Below the pieces are notes generated by a model. It was not told where the DNA came from. It did no database searches and saw only the letters and a program-made list of their open reading frames with translations. This document shows, in pieces, positions 16,756-27,514 of a stretch of DNA of 64,000 nucleotides (positions are counted from its first letter, which is position 1; the number at the start of each line of letters is the position of its first letter). Location: NCBI GenBank assembly GCA_900467685.1, contig UBQX01000012.1:15028-79027 (forward strand). The letters run 5' to 3'. Origin of the DNA: Hyphomicrobiales bacterium (lineage in GTDB: Bacteria; Pseudomonadota; Alphaproteobacteria; Rhizobiales; Rhizobiaceae). The translations under genes and the position numbers were made by a program.

Positions 16756-17976
16756 ATGACCACTGTTCTTTCGGATGCCCAGTTCGGGCAAGCGCCGTTC
16801 TATTACAGGACGCGGGCCGCGATGACGTTTTGCGCGCCCATGATCACCAATGCTTTGCTGATGCCGTATTTCCCGGTCTGGCTTCAGTCGCTGCATCTGG
16901 CCGATTGGCAGATCGGTCTGATCACCGGCGTGCCGCTCATCGTCCGGGTCATTGTCGCGCCCGTGGTCTCTGCGCTTTCGGATCAGATCGGAGAGCGGGC
17001 AACGGTCCTGTTCTGGTCGGGGCTCACGTCGTTTATCACCTGCTGTGCCCTTTTCTATTCAGCAGCCTTCTGGCCGGTCTTGCTCATCTACGGGCTGATG
17101 GGCGCATTCTATTCGCCCTATTCACCCGTGGCGGAATCGCTGATGATGACGGGTGCGCGCCGCTGGGGATACCAGTATGGCCATATGCGCATGTGGGGCT
17201 CCGTTCTCTTCATCGTCGCAACGCTCGCCGGCGGCTATCTCGTGGGTGCACACGGCGCGAGTTCGGTGCTGCCCGCCATCACGTTCGGCTTTTTCCTGAC
17301 GGTTCTGGGCGGCCTGATTGCCCCGAAAACCGGCGTCAGCCGATTGAAGCCGATCACGGAGCCCACTGTGGTTCCCGAGGAACGGGTCTTCCGCAAGCCC
17401 GACTTCCTGTTCGTGCTGATCGGCGTCACGCTTTCCGGTTCCAGCCATGCCATGCTCTACACCTTCTCGTCGCTCTATTGGGAGCAGATCGGGATCACCG
17501 GTTCGCAGATCGGTCTCCTCTGGGGCGCGGGCGTTGCGGCTGAAGTCTGTGTTTTCCTGTGGTCGAGCTGGCTGCTGCGCCGCTTCTCGATCTGGCACCT
17601 CATCTTCGCCGGAACGCTGATGTCGACCGTCCGCTGGGCGGCGTTTCCCCTGGCGACGGATTTCTACAGCTTCATTCCGCTGCAGGTCCTACACGCCTTC
17701 ACCTTCGCCACGGCGCATCTCGGGCTGCAGCGGCTGATCACGCAGCGCGTGCCGGGACACCAGGAAGCGACCGCGCAGGGGCTGTATTTCTTCTACAGCA
17801 ACATTTTCCTGGCGGTCTCGACCTTCTTCTGCGGCTTCGTCTTCAACCGCTTCGGCGGCGTCAGCTTCCTGTTCATGTGCGTGCTCTCCATTGCCGGCAC
17901 GCTGGCGGTCCTCGCCGGCTGGCTGGCTCAGCCCCAGAGGGCCGGCGCCGGCGGCAGGACGAACGAGGCGTCGTAG
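16756..17976 (+). CDS. MFS transporter, HcaT/MFS_1-like
   Basis: The 406-residue, twelve-helix major facilitator protein resembles the phenylpropionate/nucleoside-type MFS_1-like family: ALLMPYFPVWLQSLHLADWQIG, GERATVLFWSGL and RRWGYQYGHMRMWGSVLF. The last motif (R.WGS.gf) is the family hallmark. The frame extends upstream to a TTG at 16654, but ATG 16756 gives the natural first helix and is chosen. The 3' end overlaps the convergent epimerase gene by 49 bases. The substrate is unknown. Confidence 0.85.
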   Translation: MTTVLSDAQFGQAPFYYRTRAAMTFCAPMITNALLMPYFPVWLQSLHLADWQIGLITGVPLIVRVIVAPVVSALSDQIGERATVLFWSGLTSFITCCALFYSAAFWPVLLIYGLMGAFYSPYSPVAESLMMTGARRWGYQYGHMRMWGSVLFIVATLAGGYLVGAHGASSVLPAITFGFFLTVLGGLIAPKTGVSRLKPITEPTVVPEERVFRKPDFLFVLIGVTLSGSSHAMLYTFSSLYWEQIGITGSQIGLLWGAGVAAEVCVFLWSSWLLRRFSIWHLIFAGTLMSTVRWAAFPLATDFYSFIPLQVLHAFTFATAHLGLQRLITQRVPGHQEATAQGLYFFYSNIFLAVSTFFCGFVFNRFGGVSFLFMCVLSIAGTLAVLAGWLAQPQRAGAGGRTNEAS

Positions 17977-18911
17977 ACGAGGCCCGGCGTCCGGTCGCGC
18001 GCCAGCAGAAGCGGCCCGTCGAGATCGACGAAATCGGCATCCTGCGCCAGCAGCACGGCGGGCGCCATGGCGAGCGACGTGCCGACCATGCAGCCGACCA
18101 TCACCTCGTAGCCAAGTTCGCGAGCGCGGTTCTTCATTTTCAGGGCTTCGGTGAGACCGCCCGCCTTGTCGAGCTTGATATTGATCGCGTCATAGCGGTC
18201 GCGCAGCAGTTCCAGCCCTTCCGTCTCATGCGCGCTTTCGTCCGCGCAGATCGGCACCGGATGCGGGATCCGCGCCAGAAGATCGTCCTGCCCGGCCGGA
18301 AGCGGCTGTTCGATAAGCCCGATACCGCATTCGGCGGCGACGTTCAGATGATGGGTCAGGTTGTTGGCGGTCCAGCCTTCATTGGCATCGATCACGATGG
18401 CGCTGTCGGGCGCGGCAGCGCGCACGGCCCGGATGCGTGATTCGTCGTCCTCCGTCCCGACCTTGACCTTGAGCAGCTTTCGATGCGCCCACTTCGCCGT
18501 CTGAGCCGCCATCTCTTCGGCCGAACCGAGCGAAATCGTATAGGCGGTGACAAGCGGCCGTGCGATGCTGAGGCCCATGGCCTCCATGACTGTCAGTCCG
18601 CGCTTCTTGGCCTCCAGGTCCCAGAGGGCGCAATCCACCGCGTTGCGGGCAGCTCCCGGCTTCATCAGCGATTGCAACACGCTGCGTTCCATGCCTTCCA
18701 CCACCATGGGCAGGATGGCATTGATCTCGGCCATGACGCTCTCGATCGTCTCTCCGTACCGGCGGTATGGAACACATTCGCCCCGTCCCGCGTTACCGCC
18801 CTCGCGAATGGTGCAGACAACGACGTCTGCCGAGGTTTTTGAACCGCGGGAAATGGTGAAACTGCCGGCAATCGGAAAGCTCTCGATTGTGGCTTCGGCG
18901 TAACGGATCAT
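17928..18911 (-). CDS. dgcA: Enolase-superfamily epimerase (DgcA / dipeptide epimerase group)
   Basis: The 327-residue muconate-lactonizing-type protein has catalytic Lys pair K148/K150 (KVKVG), metal ligands D175, E201 and D224, and K246 (KLDKAGG). This set is typical of L-Ala-D/L-Glu epimerases and of the alphaproteobacterial N-acetyl-D-Glu racemase DgcA. The gene name rests on general similarity and taxonomy; the usual DgcN partner is not adjacent, so dipeptide epimerase remains possible. The 3' end overlaps the convergent MFS gene. Confidence 0.82.
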   Translation of the reverse strand: MIRYAEATIESFPIAGSFTISRGSKTSADVVVCTIREGGNAGRGECVPYRRYGETIESVMAEINAILPMVVEGMERSVLQSLMKPGAARNAVDCALWDLEAKKRGLTVMEAMGLSIARPLVTAYTISLGSAEEMAAQTAKWAHRKLLKVKVGTEDDESRIRAVRAAAPDSAIVIDANEGWTANNLTHHLNVAAECGIGLIEQPLPAGQDDLLARIPHPVPICADESAHETEGLELLRDRYDAINIKLDKAGGLTEALKMKNRARELGYEVMVGCMVGTSLAMAPAVLLAQDADFVDLDGPLLLARDRTPGLVYDASFVLPPAPALWG

Positions 18912-18951
18912 GATTTTGCCTTGCTCGGAATAAGTTAATGGTGAGGTCGGG

Positions 18952-18980
18952 CTGTCGAAGCAGAGAGCTTGGTCTATATA
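18952..18980 (+). promoter_or_regulatory. Candidate promoter of the Mla operon
   Basis: CTGTCG (18952-18957) and TATATA (18975-18980) are separated by 17 bases upstream of the mlaE-type gene. TATATA is conspicuous in this GC-rich region. The -35 match to rhizobial CTTGAC is only partial, so this is a tentative call. Confidence 0.35.
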
Positions 18981-19041
18981 AGAGTAGTGCGTGTGACGCC
19001 AGAATTGAGGCGTCGGTTATTATTTCCCCGCGAGGGGTGCG

Positions 19042-20196
19042 TTGATAAAGGTGAATTTCTTGCCGGCAGAAAAAGCCGCATTCGAGGTCGAGGAGCGCAG
19101 CTCCGGCGCCGAGCGGGTCGTGACGCTGTCGGGAGACTGGCGGCAGGCGTCGCTGCGTCGTGCCGGCGAGCAGATGATGGCGCTGGAGCGCCAGAAATTC
19201 GCCGGCAAGACCGTCATCGATATCGCCGCTGTCGAGCATCTCGACACGTCCGGCGCATGGCTAGTTCGCCGTCTGATCACAGCCGCCGAGGGTGAGACCG
19301 AGGTCGTCAATGCGCGCAAGTCGCATCTCGATCTCATCAGTTCTCTGCCGGAACGCCTGAAGGAAGACACATCCGCCAAACCTTCGCCCGACAGCTTGTT
19401 CGTGCGTCTCATGACACCGGTCGGCAAGGTCACGGTTGACCTCTGGCAGGACATTCTGATGTCCATGCACATCCTCGGTTCGGCTGTCAGCGGGGCTCAG
19501 CTCAAGCTCGGTCGCGGCTCCGGCGTCTCGCCGGCATCCATCGTCAACCAGATCGATCGCATGGGCGTCGGTGCCGTCCCGATCATCCTGCTCATGAGCT
19601 TCCTGATCGGCGCCATCATCGCGCAACAGGGCGCATTCCAGCTGCGCTATTTCGGCGCGGAAATCTTCGTGGTCGACCTCGTCGGCATCCTGCAATTGCG
19701 CGAGATCGGCGTGTTGCTCACCGCGATCATGATCGCCGGCCGCTCCGGCAGCGCGATCACGGCGGAAGTGGGCTCCATGAAGATGCGCGAGGAAATCGAC
19801 GCGCTGACCGTCATGGGGCTGAACCCGGTCGGCGTGCTGATCTTTCCGAGGCTCGTGGCGCTGATCATCTCGCTGCCGCTGCTCACGATCATCGCCAATT
19901 TCGCGGCGCTTTCAGGGGCTGCGGTCGTGACGTGGGCCTATTCGGGAATCACCTTCGAGGTGTTTCTCTCCCGGCTGCGGCATGCCGTCGATTACTCGAC
20001 CATCATCGCCGGCTTGTTGAAGGCGCCGTTCATGGCGCTGATCATCGGTGTGGTCGCGGCTGTGGAAGGCCTCAAAGTCGGCGGCAGCGCCGAATCGCTC
20101 GGCAAGCATGTGACGTCTTCCGTCGTGCGCGCCATCTTCGTCGTCATCCTCGTGGACGGGCTCTTCGCCATGTTCTACGCGGCAATCAAGTTCTGA
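19042..20196 (+). CDS. mlaE: Mla-type ABC transporter permease with N-terminal STAS domain
   Basis: The 384-residue protein combines an N-terminal STAS domain (about 1-105; DIAAVEHLDTSGAWLVRRL) with a MlaE/YrbE permease (about 150-384; VGAVPIILLMSFLIGAIIAQQ, EVGSMKMREEIDALTVMGLNP). The MlaB-like and MlaE-like parts are thus fused. The complex moves phospholipid between inner and outer membranes. The start is TTG 19042, supported by GAGGGG about 6 bases upstream. It leads an operon with MlaF, MlaD and an auxiliary lipoprotein. Confidence 0.92.
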   Translation: MIKVNFLPAEKAAFEVEERSSGAERVVTLSGDWRQASLRRAGEQMMALERQKFAGKTVIDIAAVEHLDTSGAWLVRRLITAAEGETEVVNARKSHLDLISSLPERLKEDTSAKPSPDSLFVRLMTPVGKVTVDLWQDILMSMHILGSAVSGAQLKLGRGSGVSPASIVNQIDRMGVGAVPIILLMSFLIGAIIAQQGAFQLRYFGAEIFVVDLVGILQLREIGVLLTAIMIAGRSGSAITAEVGSMKMREEIDALTVMGLNPVGVLIFPRLVALIISLPLLTIIANFAALSGAAVVTWAYSGITFEVFLSRLRHAVDYSTIIAGLLKAPFMALIIGVVAAVEGLKVGGSAESLGKHVTSSVVRAIFVVILVDGLFAMFYAAIKF

Positions 20197-20203
20197 GGCG
20201 GCG

Positions 20204-20986
20204 ATGGCAGACGAAGCGAAAAACGACGACATCATCCTCTCGGTCAAGGACGTGACCGTTGCCTTCGGCGAGAAGGTGGTTCTCGACCACTTGAACCTCG
20301 ACGTCCGCCGCGGCGAGATCCTCGGCTTCGTGGGGGCCTCCGGCACCGGCAAGTCGGTCCTCATGCGCACGATCCTCAAGCTCGTGCCGCGCAAATCCGG
20401 GTCGATCTCGATCTTGGGCCACGACTACGATTCGCTCGACGCCAACGAGCGCGTCGAGATGGATACGCGCCTCGGTGTCCTCTTCCAGCACGGCGCGCTG
20501 TTCTCGGCGCTCACCGTGAAGGAGAATATCCAGCTGCCGATGCGGGAGTATCTCGACCTTCCGCAGTCGATGATGGACGAGTTTGCAAAGCTGAAGATCG
20601 AGTTGGTAGGCTTGCAGCCCGATGCAGCGGACAAGTTTCCGTCGGAGCTTTCGGGCGGTATGATCAAGCGCGCTGCGCTGGCCCGTGCCCTGGCGCTCGA
20701 CCCCGACCTGGTCTTTCTGGACGAGCCGACCTCGGGTCTCGATCCGATCGGCGCGGCCGAATTCGACGAACTGATCGCGCGGTTGCGCGACACGCTGGGG
20801 CTGACCGTCTACATGGTGACGCACGACCTCGATAGTCTGTTCTCGGTGTGCGACCGTATAGCTGTGTTAGGGCAGAAAAGGGTTTTGGTTGAAGGAACGA
20901 TCGAGGACATGCTCGCCTTCGACGACCCGTGGGTTCAGGCCTATTTCCGGGGAAAAAGGGCAAGAACGATTGTGAAGCCTGCATAG
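20204..20986 (+). CDS. mlaF: Mla-type ABC transporter ATPase
   Basis: The 260-residue ATPase has Walker A GASGTGKSV, a Q-loop region LFQHGALFSALTV, the signature LSGGMIKRAALARAL and Walker B VFLDEPTSGLD with D-loop, followed by the H-loop (VTHD). It powers the lipid transporter. The ATG lies 8 bases after the permease stop. Its length and the FSALTV segment are typical of MlaF rather than of amino-acid importers. Confidence 0.94.
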   Translation: MADEAKNDDIILSVKDVTVAFGEKVVLDHLNLDVRRGEILGFVGASGTGKSVLMRTILKLVPRKSGSISILGHDYDSLDANERVEMDTRLGVLFQHGALFSALTVKENIQLPMREYLDLPQSMMDEFAKLKIELVGLQPDAADKFPSELSGGMIKRAALARALALDPDLVFLDEPTSGLDPIGAAEFDELIARLRDTLGLTVYMVTHDLDSLFSVCDRIAVLGQKRVLVEGTIEDMLAFDDPWVQAYFRGKRARTIVKPA

Positions 20987-21039
20987 AGCGGGCATGGATG
21001 AAATTTGAAACGGGCGTTTGACGCCCGATTGGCCGGACC

Positions 21040-22410
21040 ATGGAAACCAAAGCGAACTACGCAATAGTCGGATTCTTCACGGTGGCAGTTGTCGCCGCGG
21101 CGTTCATGTTCGTCTTCTGGATGTCTCAATATGGGCGCCAGGGGCCGATGTCCGATCTCATCATCCGCATTCCGGGCTCCGCCAACGGCCTGTCCGTCGG
21201 CTCGGCCGTGCGCTTCAACGGCATCCAGGTCGGGTCGGTGAAGTCGCTTGCCATCGATGCGACGGACCCCAATTATTCCGTGGCTTTCACGCAGGTGAAC
21301 TCGGATGCGCCGATCTATGAATCGACCAAGGCCGTTCTGGGTATCCAGGGCCTGACGGGTGCGGCCTATATCGAGCTTTCCGGCGGCAAGCCTGGCGGCG
21401 TCAACCTGCTGGAAGAAGCCCGCAAGACCGGTCGCGCGCCGATGCTGCTGGCCGACCAGTCGAGCGTGACCAACCTGCTGGCAACCGCGGACAAGATCCT
21501 GAAGCGCGCCGACGAGGCGGTCGGCCAGATTCAAACCTTTGCCGCCGACGCGCGTGAACCGCTGACAAATACGGTCAAGAATGCCGAGACCTTCAGCAAG
21601 GCGCTGGCCGACAATGCCGATGGCGTGAACAAGTTCCTGGCGAGCGTCGGCAAGCTCTCCGATACGGTCAATGGCCTGTCGGGCCGCCTCGATGGCACGC
21701 TCGCTTCCGTCGATGCGCTGATCAAGGCAGTGGATCCGAAGAAGATCGACAACATTCTCGCGAACGCCGATACGGTCACGAAGAACCTTGCCGACAGCTC
21801 CGGCGAGATCAAGACCTCGCTCGAGAAGTTCAACAAGGCTGCGGACAACATCGCAACTCTCGCGTCGTCGGCCAATGATACGCTCGCCAAGGCAGACAAG
21901 CTGATTGCGGCGATCGATCCGCAGAAGATCAAGGGGTCGGTTGACGATATCTCCAAGGCCGTCGCCGACGCGCGGTCCGCCGTTGCCGACGTCAAGGCAG
22001 TGACCACCGACATCAACAACCGTCGCCAGCAGATCGATCAGGCGATCAACGACGCTTCGGAACTGGCTTCCAAGCTCAACAAGGCTTCCAACCGCGTCGA
22101 TGGCATCCTGGCCAAGGTCGACAACATGCTGGGTTCCGGCGACGGTTCGTCGCTGATGGCGCAAGCCAAGGAAACGCTGGCTGCATACAAGGAAGTTGCG
22201 GTGACGCTGAATTCCAGGATCGGGCCGATTGCCGACAATCTCTCGCGCTTCTCGTCGCAGGGGCTTGGAGGCATCCAGGCGCTCGTGGGCGACATGCGTC
22301 AGGCGGTCGACAATCTGAACCGCACGATCACCAATTTCGACAGCGACCCACAGAGATTGCTTTTCGGCGGCGATCAGGTGAAGACTTTTGACGGGCGGAC
22401 CCGTCGCTAG
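21040..22410 (+). CDS. mlaD: MlaD-type MCE protein with long helical extension
   Basis: The 456-residue protein has one N-terminal membrane anchor (about 5-28) and an MCE domain (about 38-115; IRIPGSANGLSVGSAVRFNGIQVG, GLTGAAYIELSGG). A C-terminal helical stretch of roughly 300 residues follows, with repeated Asp/Ala/Lys segments such as ANADTVTKNLADSSGEI. It is much longer than E. coli MlaD (about 180 residues). The extension could form a helical barrel across the periplasm, as in other long MCE proteins. It is the third gene of the operon. Confidence 0.92.
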   Translation: METKANYAIVGFFTVAVVAAAFMFVFWMSQYGRQGPMSDLIIRIPGSANGLSVGSAVRFNGIQVGSVKSLAIDATDPNYSVAFTQVNSDAPIYESTKAVLGIQGLTGAAYIELSGGKPGGVNLLEEARKTGRAPMLLADQSSVTNLLATADKILKRADEAVGQIQTFAADAREPLTNTVKNAETFSKALADNADGVNKFLASVGKLSDTVNGLSGRLDGTLASVDALIKAVDPKKIDNILANADTVTKNLADSSGEIKTSLEKFNKAADNIATLASSANDTLAKADKLIAAIDPQKIKGSVDDISKAVADARSAVADVKAVTTDINNRRQQIDQAINDASELASKLNKASNRVDGILAKVDNMLGSGDGSSLMAQAKETLAAYKEVAVTLNSRIGPIADNLSRFSSQGLGGIQALVGDMRQAVDNLNRTITNFDSDPQRLLFGGDQVKTFDGRTRR

Positions 22411-22516
22411 GGTTTGTCAGGGAAAAGTGGAAGCCGGTTTTCCCGAAAAACAAACGGCAACAAAGACTTTAGGCCCACGTAAATGGCCGGTGTGAAGGCA
22501 AGAGTGAGGTAGTGTT

Positions 22517-23122
22517 GTGCAGGCTTTGACGACGAACAACCGGCTGACGAAATTCTCCCTGGCGCTGCTTCTGGCCGCGACCATGGGGCTTTCGGCTTGT
22601 GCGACCTCAACGCCCAAGGACACGTTTGGCCTGACGGCGACCCCGTCCGCCGCCGGCCCGACGCGCAAGGGGCGTCAGGTGCTGATCGCCAACCCGGTCG
22701 CCACCCAGATGCTGGATAGCCAGAATGTTGTCGTGCATGTTTCGGGCCAGGAATATCAGTTCCTCGGCGACAGCCAGTGGTCCGATCGCCTGCCGAAACT
22801 CGTGCAGCTGAAGCTTGCGCAGGCCTTCCAGAATTCCGGCAAGGTCGGCGGGGCGGGCCTGCCCGGGGATGGCCTTGCCATCGACGAGCAGATCCAGACG
22901 ACGATCAACACGTTCGAGATTTCCGCCTCAGAGGGCGTTGCTGTCGTCGATATCACGGCGCGTCTGCTCAATGACCGCAACGGTCAGGTGCGCGCGTCCA
23001 AGAGCTTCCGCGCGGCTGTGCCAGTCTCGGGCTCCGGCAACAAGGCCTATATCGCCGCGATGAACTCTGCCTTCGGTCAGGTCTCCGGCGCGCTCGTCGC
23101 CTGGGCGCTCGCGACCATGTGA
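22517..23122 (+). CDS. ABC-transport auxiliary lipoprotein
   Basis: The 201-residue protein begins at GTG 22517 and has a lipoprotein signal peptide with lipobox LSAC (Cys28). The remainder resembles the ABC_trans_aux (PqiC-like) family: QEYQFLGDSQWSDRLPKLVQLKLAQAF and FRAAVPVSGSGNKAYIAAMN. Such outer-membrane lipoproteins accompany MCE transporters. It ends 8 bases before the convergent glycosyltransferase gene. Confidence 0.87.
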   Translation: MQALTTNNRLTKFSLALLLAATMGLSACATSTPKDTFGLTATPSAAGPTRKGRQVLIANPVATQMLDSQNVVVHVSGQEYQFLGDSQWSDRLPKLVQLKLAQAFQNSGKVGGAGLPGDGLAIDEQIQTTINTFEISASEGVAVVDITARLLNDRNGQVRASKSFRAAVPVSGSGNKAYIAAMNSAFGQVSGALVAWALATM

Positions 23123-23130
23123 AGGTTGGC

Positions 23131-24411
23131 TTACGTCAGATAGCGCTCGAAGATCGCGACGGTTTCATAGACGGCGCGGTTTTCCGGAACGTTGCTGCGG
23201 ATATTGTCCTGATAGTGCCTGAGATTGACCAGCACCTGCCGCGCGGCATTGCCTGTATCCTTGCGGAAGCTTGAGATGACGACGCCAACACCCTTGTCAG
23301 CCACCCAGTCCGGATTTGGTCGTTCCTGCGGCATGGTATTGGCATTCTTCTCGACGATGACCGGCAGGCCCATATGCAGCGCTTCCGCGACGCTGCCGGG
23401 GCCGGGCTTGCCGATGAAAAAATCGGCCAGACGCATATAGTCCGCGACGTTGTTGACAAAACCGACCGGCTTGCAGCCCGGCCGTCCTTCGAGCGATTTG
23501 AGAAGCGGCGCGTTGCGTCCGCACATGACGATCGATTCGATACCGAGCCCGGTTTTATCCAGCTGGCTGAGGATATTATTGGTCGCGCTCGATGCTCCAT
23601 TGCCGCCGAACATGATCAGCGCCACCGGCCCGTCTGCGGAGAGCCCGAGCTGCTTGCGCGTCGGCGCGTCGGCAGGGGCAGGCGTGTAGAAATTGTCCTT
23701 CAGGATCATGCCCGAGACGAGATGGATGTCCTGCGGTTTGTAAAACCCGGTGGCAACCGCCTGCCGATAGGCGATATCCGTTCCGCAGATCATGATCTGA
23801 TCCTGATCTTCCATCCAGAAATGCGGCGGGCAGTCGGCAAAGTCGGTAATGACGGTGGCATAGGGAACATTCGGCAGCGCACGGCGGAGCGCGCCATAGA
23901 GGACCCAGTTGAAATTCGGGATGACCGAGACGACGAGATCCGGGCGAGGGGTCGCCGGATCCTTCCAGCGTTTCGCCAGCAGCGGCTCGATTTCGGTCGC
24001 GTAGCGGGCAATGAAACGCTGGAGCACCGGCAGGATCGCGCCCATGCCCGTCGTCACCCCGCGCTTGAGGGCGCTATTGTAGATGTCCTGCGCCTGCCAC
24101 GGTTCGATGGTGCTCAGGCTAGGCGCAACGGGCCGCAGCAATCGCTTGAGCGACCCTGTGACGCGACGTGTGAGCTTGTAAACGGGATCGATCGGCTCCA
24201 GCAGCGCCTGCAGGTCCACCGGCGTCACCTGCCAGCCCGGCCTTTCCGTCTCGATCAGCCGCGTCAGCGCCGTCATGGCATTGCGATGCCCGCCTCCGGC
24301 GTCGAAGTAGAAGATTTCGATACGGGAGTCCGGCGTTCCGGGAAGAGGGGGCAAGGCTTCACCTGTTTCAGCGCGATCAAGCGGCGCGGGCTTTACCGCA
24401 CCAGCGGCCAA
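23131..24411 (-). CDS. GT28-type glycosyltransferase (MGDG-synthase-like)
   Basis: The 426-residue protein resembles bacterial monogalactosyl-diacylglycerol/processive glycosyltransferases. The N-terminal [16 protein letters not shown] segment, [26 protein letters not shown] and the donor-binding [21 protein letters not shown] are characteristic. The conserved N-terminus forces a TTG start at 24411; no better ATG lies near, and ribosome-site evidence is weak. It may glycosylate a membrane lipid, fitting the neighbouring lipid-transport operon, but the acceptor is unproven. Confidence 0.82.
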   Translation of the reverse strand: MAAGAVKPAPLDRAETGEALPPLPGTPDSRIEIFYFDAGGGHRNAMTALTRLIETERPGWQVTPVDLQALLEPIDPVYKLTRRVTGSLKRLLRPVAPSLSTIEPWQAQDIYNSALKRGVTTGMGAILPVLQRFIARYATEIEPLLAKRWKDPATPRPDLVVSVIPNFNWVLYGALRRALPNVPYATVITDFADCPPHFWMEDQDQIMICGTDIAYRQAVATGFYKPQDIHLVSGMILKDNFYTPAPADAPTRKQLGLSADGPVALIMFGGNGASSATNNILSQLDKTGLGIESIVMCGRNAPLLKSLEGRPGCKPVGFVNNVADYMRLADFFIGKPGPGSVAEALHMGLPVIVEKNANTMPQERPNPDWVADKGVGVVISSFRKDTGNAARQVLVNLRHYQDNIRSNVPENRAVYETVAIFERYLT

Positions 24412-24581
24412 GGCGACCGGATATTACGATTGGAAGAAAGTTTTGTGACAATCATGGGGCTTGGTGCGGCTCTGGCGCGCTCTTGACAGGCGGTGGCGCA
24501 ATCCCGACTTGCCCTTGGGGCCCGGGGGCTTTAAGAGACTGGCCTTCAACGATTTCCGCTGATTTACTCGAGAGGCTGCTC

Positions 24582-25874
<1,293 letters not shown>

Positions 25875-25879
25875 TAGAA

Positions 25880-25920
25880 TGGCTCCGCGCCTGATTCTGG
25901 CGCGGAGCCATTTCAATTTT
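25880..25920 (+). terminator. Terminator/attenuator after glyA
   Basis: TGGCTCCGCGCC (25880-25891) and GGCGCGGAGCCA (25899-25910) form a perfect 12-base stem with a 7-base loop, followed by TTTCAATTTT. It lies between glyA and nrdR, so nrdR is expressed by readthrough or by its own promoter. Confidence 0.85.
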
Positions 25921-25934
25921 CGAGGAGCCGCCCT

Positions 25935-26411
25935 ATGCGATGCCCCTATTGCGGATCGCTGGACAGCCAGGTGAAGGACTCGCGGCCGGCGGAAGATTCG
26001 TCTGCCATTCGACGCCGTCGTATCTGCCCCGATTGCGGCGGACGTTTCACGACATTCGAGCGGGTACAGCTCCGCGAGCTTATGGTGGTCAAGAAAACGG
26101 GACGCAAGGTTCCCTTCGACCGCGAGAAGCTGGTTCGCTCCTTCGAGATCGCGCTGCGCAAGCGCCCCGTTGACCGCGACCGCATCGAGCGCGCCGTCTC
26201 CGGCATCGTCCGGCGCCTGGAAAGCTCCGGCGACACGGAAATCCCATCGGAAGAAATCGGCCTGCAGGTGCTGGAAGCGCTGAAGTCCCTCGATGACGTG
26301 GGCTTCATCCGCTACGCCTCCGTCTATCGCGATTTCACCCATATCGAGGACTTCGCGCAGGTCCTGTCCGAGGTGAACGCCAAGATTGCCCGTGACCCCG
26401 GGGATCACTGA
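25935..26411 (+). CDS. nrdR: Transcriptional repressor NrdR
   Basis: The 158-residue repressor senses ATP/dATP and controls ribonucleotide reductase genes. The N-terminal zinc ribbon has C3-x2-C6 and C31-x2-C34 ([12 protein letters not shown]), followed by an ATP-cone domain ([19 protein letters not shown]). The ending [13 protein letters not shown] is typical. It directly precedes ribD, a common pairing in alphaproteobacteria. Confidence 0.96.
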   Translation: MRCPYCGSLDSQVKDSRPAEDSSAIRRRRICPDCGGRFTTFERVQLRELMVVKKTGRKVPFDREKLVRSFEIALRKRPVDRDRIERAVSGIVRRLESSGDTEIPSEEIGLQVLEALKSLDDVGFIRYASVYRDFTHIEDFAQVLSEVNAKIARDPGDH

Positions 26412-26412
26412 G

Positions 26413-27513
26413 GTGGGTGAGGCATGCCATTCCGCCGATGAGGGCTTCATGGCGGAGGCTATCGCGCTTGCCGCCACCCATATCGGCCAGACGTCTACCA
26501 ATCCCTCGGTAGGCTGCGTGCTGGTTAGCGACGGCGAGATCGTCGGACGCGGCGTGACGGCGAGATCGGGCCGGCCCCACGCGGAGACGCAGGCGCTGGC
26601 CGAGGCAGACGAAAAGGCGCGCGGTGCCACAGCCTATGTCACGCTCGAACCATGTTCCCATCACGGCAAGACGCCGCCCTGTGCCAGCGCGCTGATTGCG
26701 GCGGGTGTTTCGCGCGTCGTCATTGCCGTGACCGATCCTGATCCACGCGTCAGCGGCAACGGCATCCGCATGTTGCGTGAAGCCGGAATCACGGTCGAAA
26801 CGGGCTTGATGGAGGCGGCAGCGAAACGCGGTCTTGCGGCCTATCTCACGCGCCAGACGAAGGGCAGGGCCCATGTGACGCTGAAGCTCGCCGTGTCAAA
26901 GGACGGCATGCTCGGCCGGCGCGGTGAGGGACAGGTGCGCATCACAGGCACTGAGTCGCGAGAGACAGTGCAGCATCTGCGTGCCGAAAGCGATGCGATC
27001 CTTGTCGGCATCGGCACGGCACTCGCCGACGATCCGGACCTGACATGTCGCCTGCCGGGACTAGAGGCGCGTTCGCCGGTGCGGCTGGTGCTCGACCGCC
27101 TCCTGCTGTTGCCACCGACCTCTAAGCTGGCTCGGACGGCGCACAAGGTTCCGGTCATCGCCGTCATCTCCCCTGACGAAACGGTGCGCGACGACGCCTG
27201 GCTCACGCGCCGCGCCGTCCTGCAGGATTGCGGTGTGGAGACGCTTGAAGCCGCTTCGCTGCTCGATCTGCTGCAAAGCCTTGCCTCCCGGGGAATGAGT
27301 TCCCTGATGGTGGAAGGCGGCGCACGCGTGGCGGAGGACTTCCTCAAGGCGGATTTGGTTGATCGGATCTGGCTCTTTGAAGGGACAGCGACTGTCGGAG
27401 ACGCCGGTGTCGCGTCACCGATCACGCCTGGACACATGCCCGCCGGCTTCGCGCTTGTTTCAAACGAAACCTTGGGCGAGGATCGGCTGGAAATTTTCGA
27501 AAGGATGGAATGA
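26413..27513 (+). CDS. ribD: Bifunctional riboflavin deaminase-reductase RibD
   Basis: This protein performs the deamination and the sugar reduction of riboflavin synthesis. The N-terminal cytidine-deaminase-type zinc site is PHAETQAL with PCSHHGKTPPC; the C-terminal reductase domain starts near HVTLKLAVSKDGMLG. GTG 26413 is preferred because GGGGA lies 8 bases upstream and homologues begin about here. An upstream TTG (26386) would overlap nrdR. That gives 366 residues. It overlaps no other gene; ribE starts one base after its stop. Confidence 0.93.
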   Translation: MGEACHSADEGFMAEAIALAATHIGQTSTNPSVGCVLVSDGEIVGRGVTARSGRPHAETQALAEADEKARGATAYVTLEPCSHHGKTPPCASALIAAGVSRVVIAVTDPDPRVSGNGIRMLREAGITVETGLMEAAAKRGLAAYLTRQTKGRAHVTLKLAVSKDGMLGRRGEGQVRITGTESRETVQHLRAESDAILVGIGTALADDPDLTCRLPGLEARSPVRLVLDRLLLLPPTSKLARTAHKVPVIAVISPDETVRDDAWLTRRAVLQDCGVETLEAASLLDLLQSLASRGMSSLMVEGGARVAEDFLKADLVDRIWLFEGTATVGDAGVASPITPGHMPAGFALVSNETLGEDRLEIFERME

Positions 27514-27514
27514 G

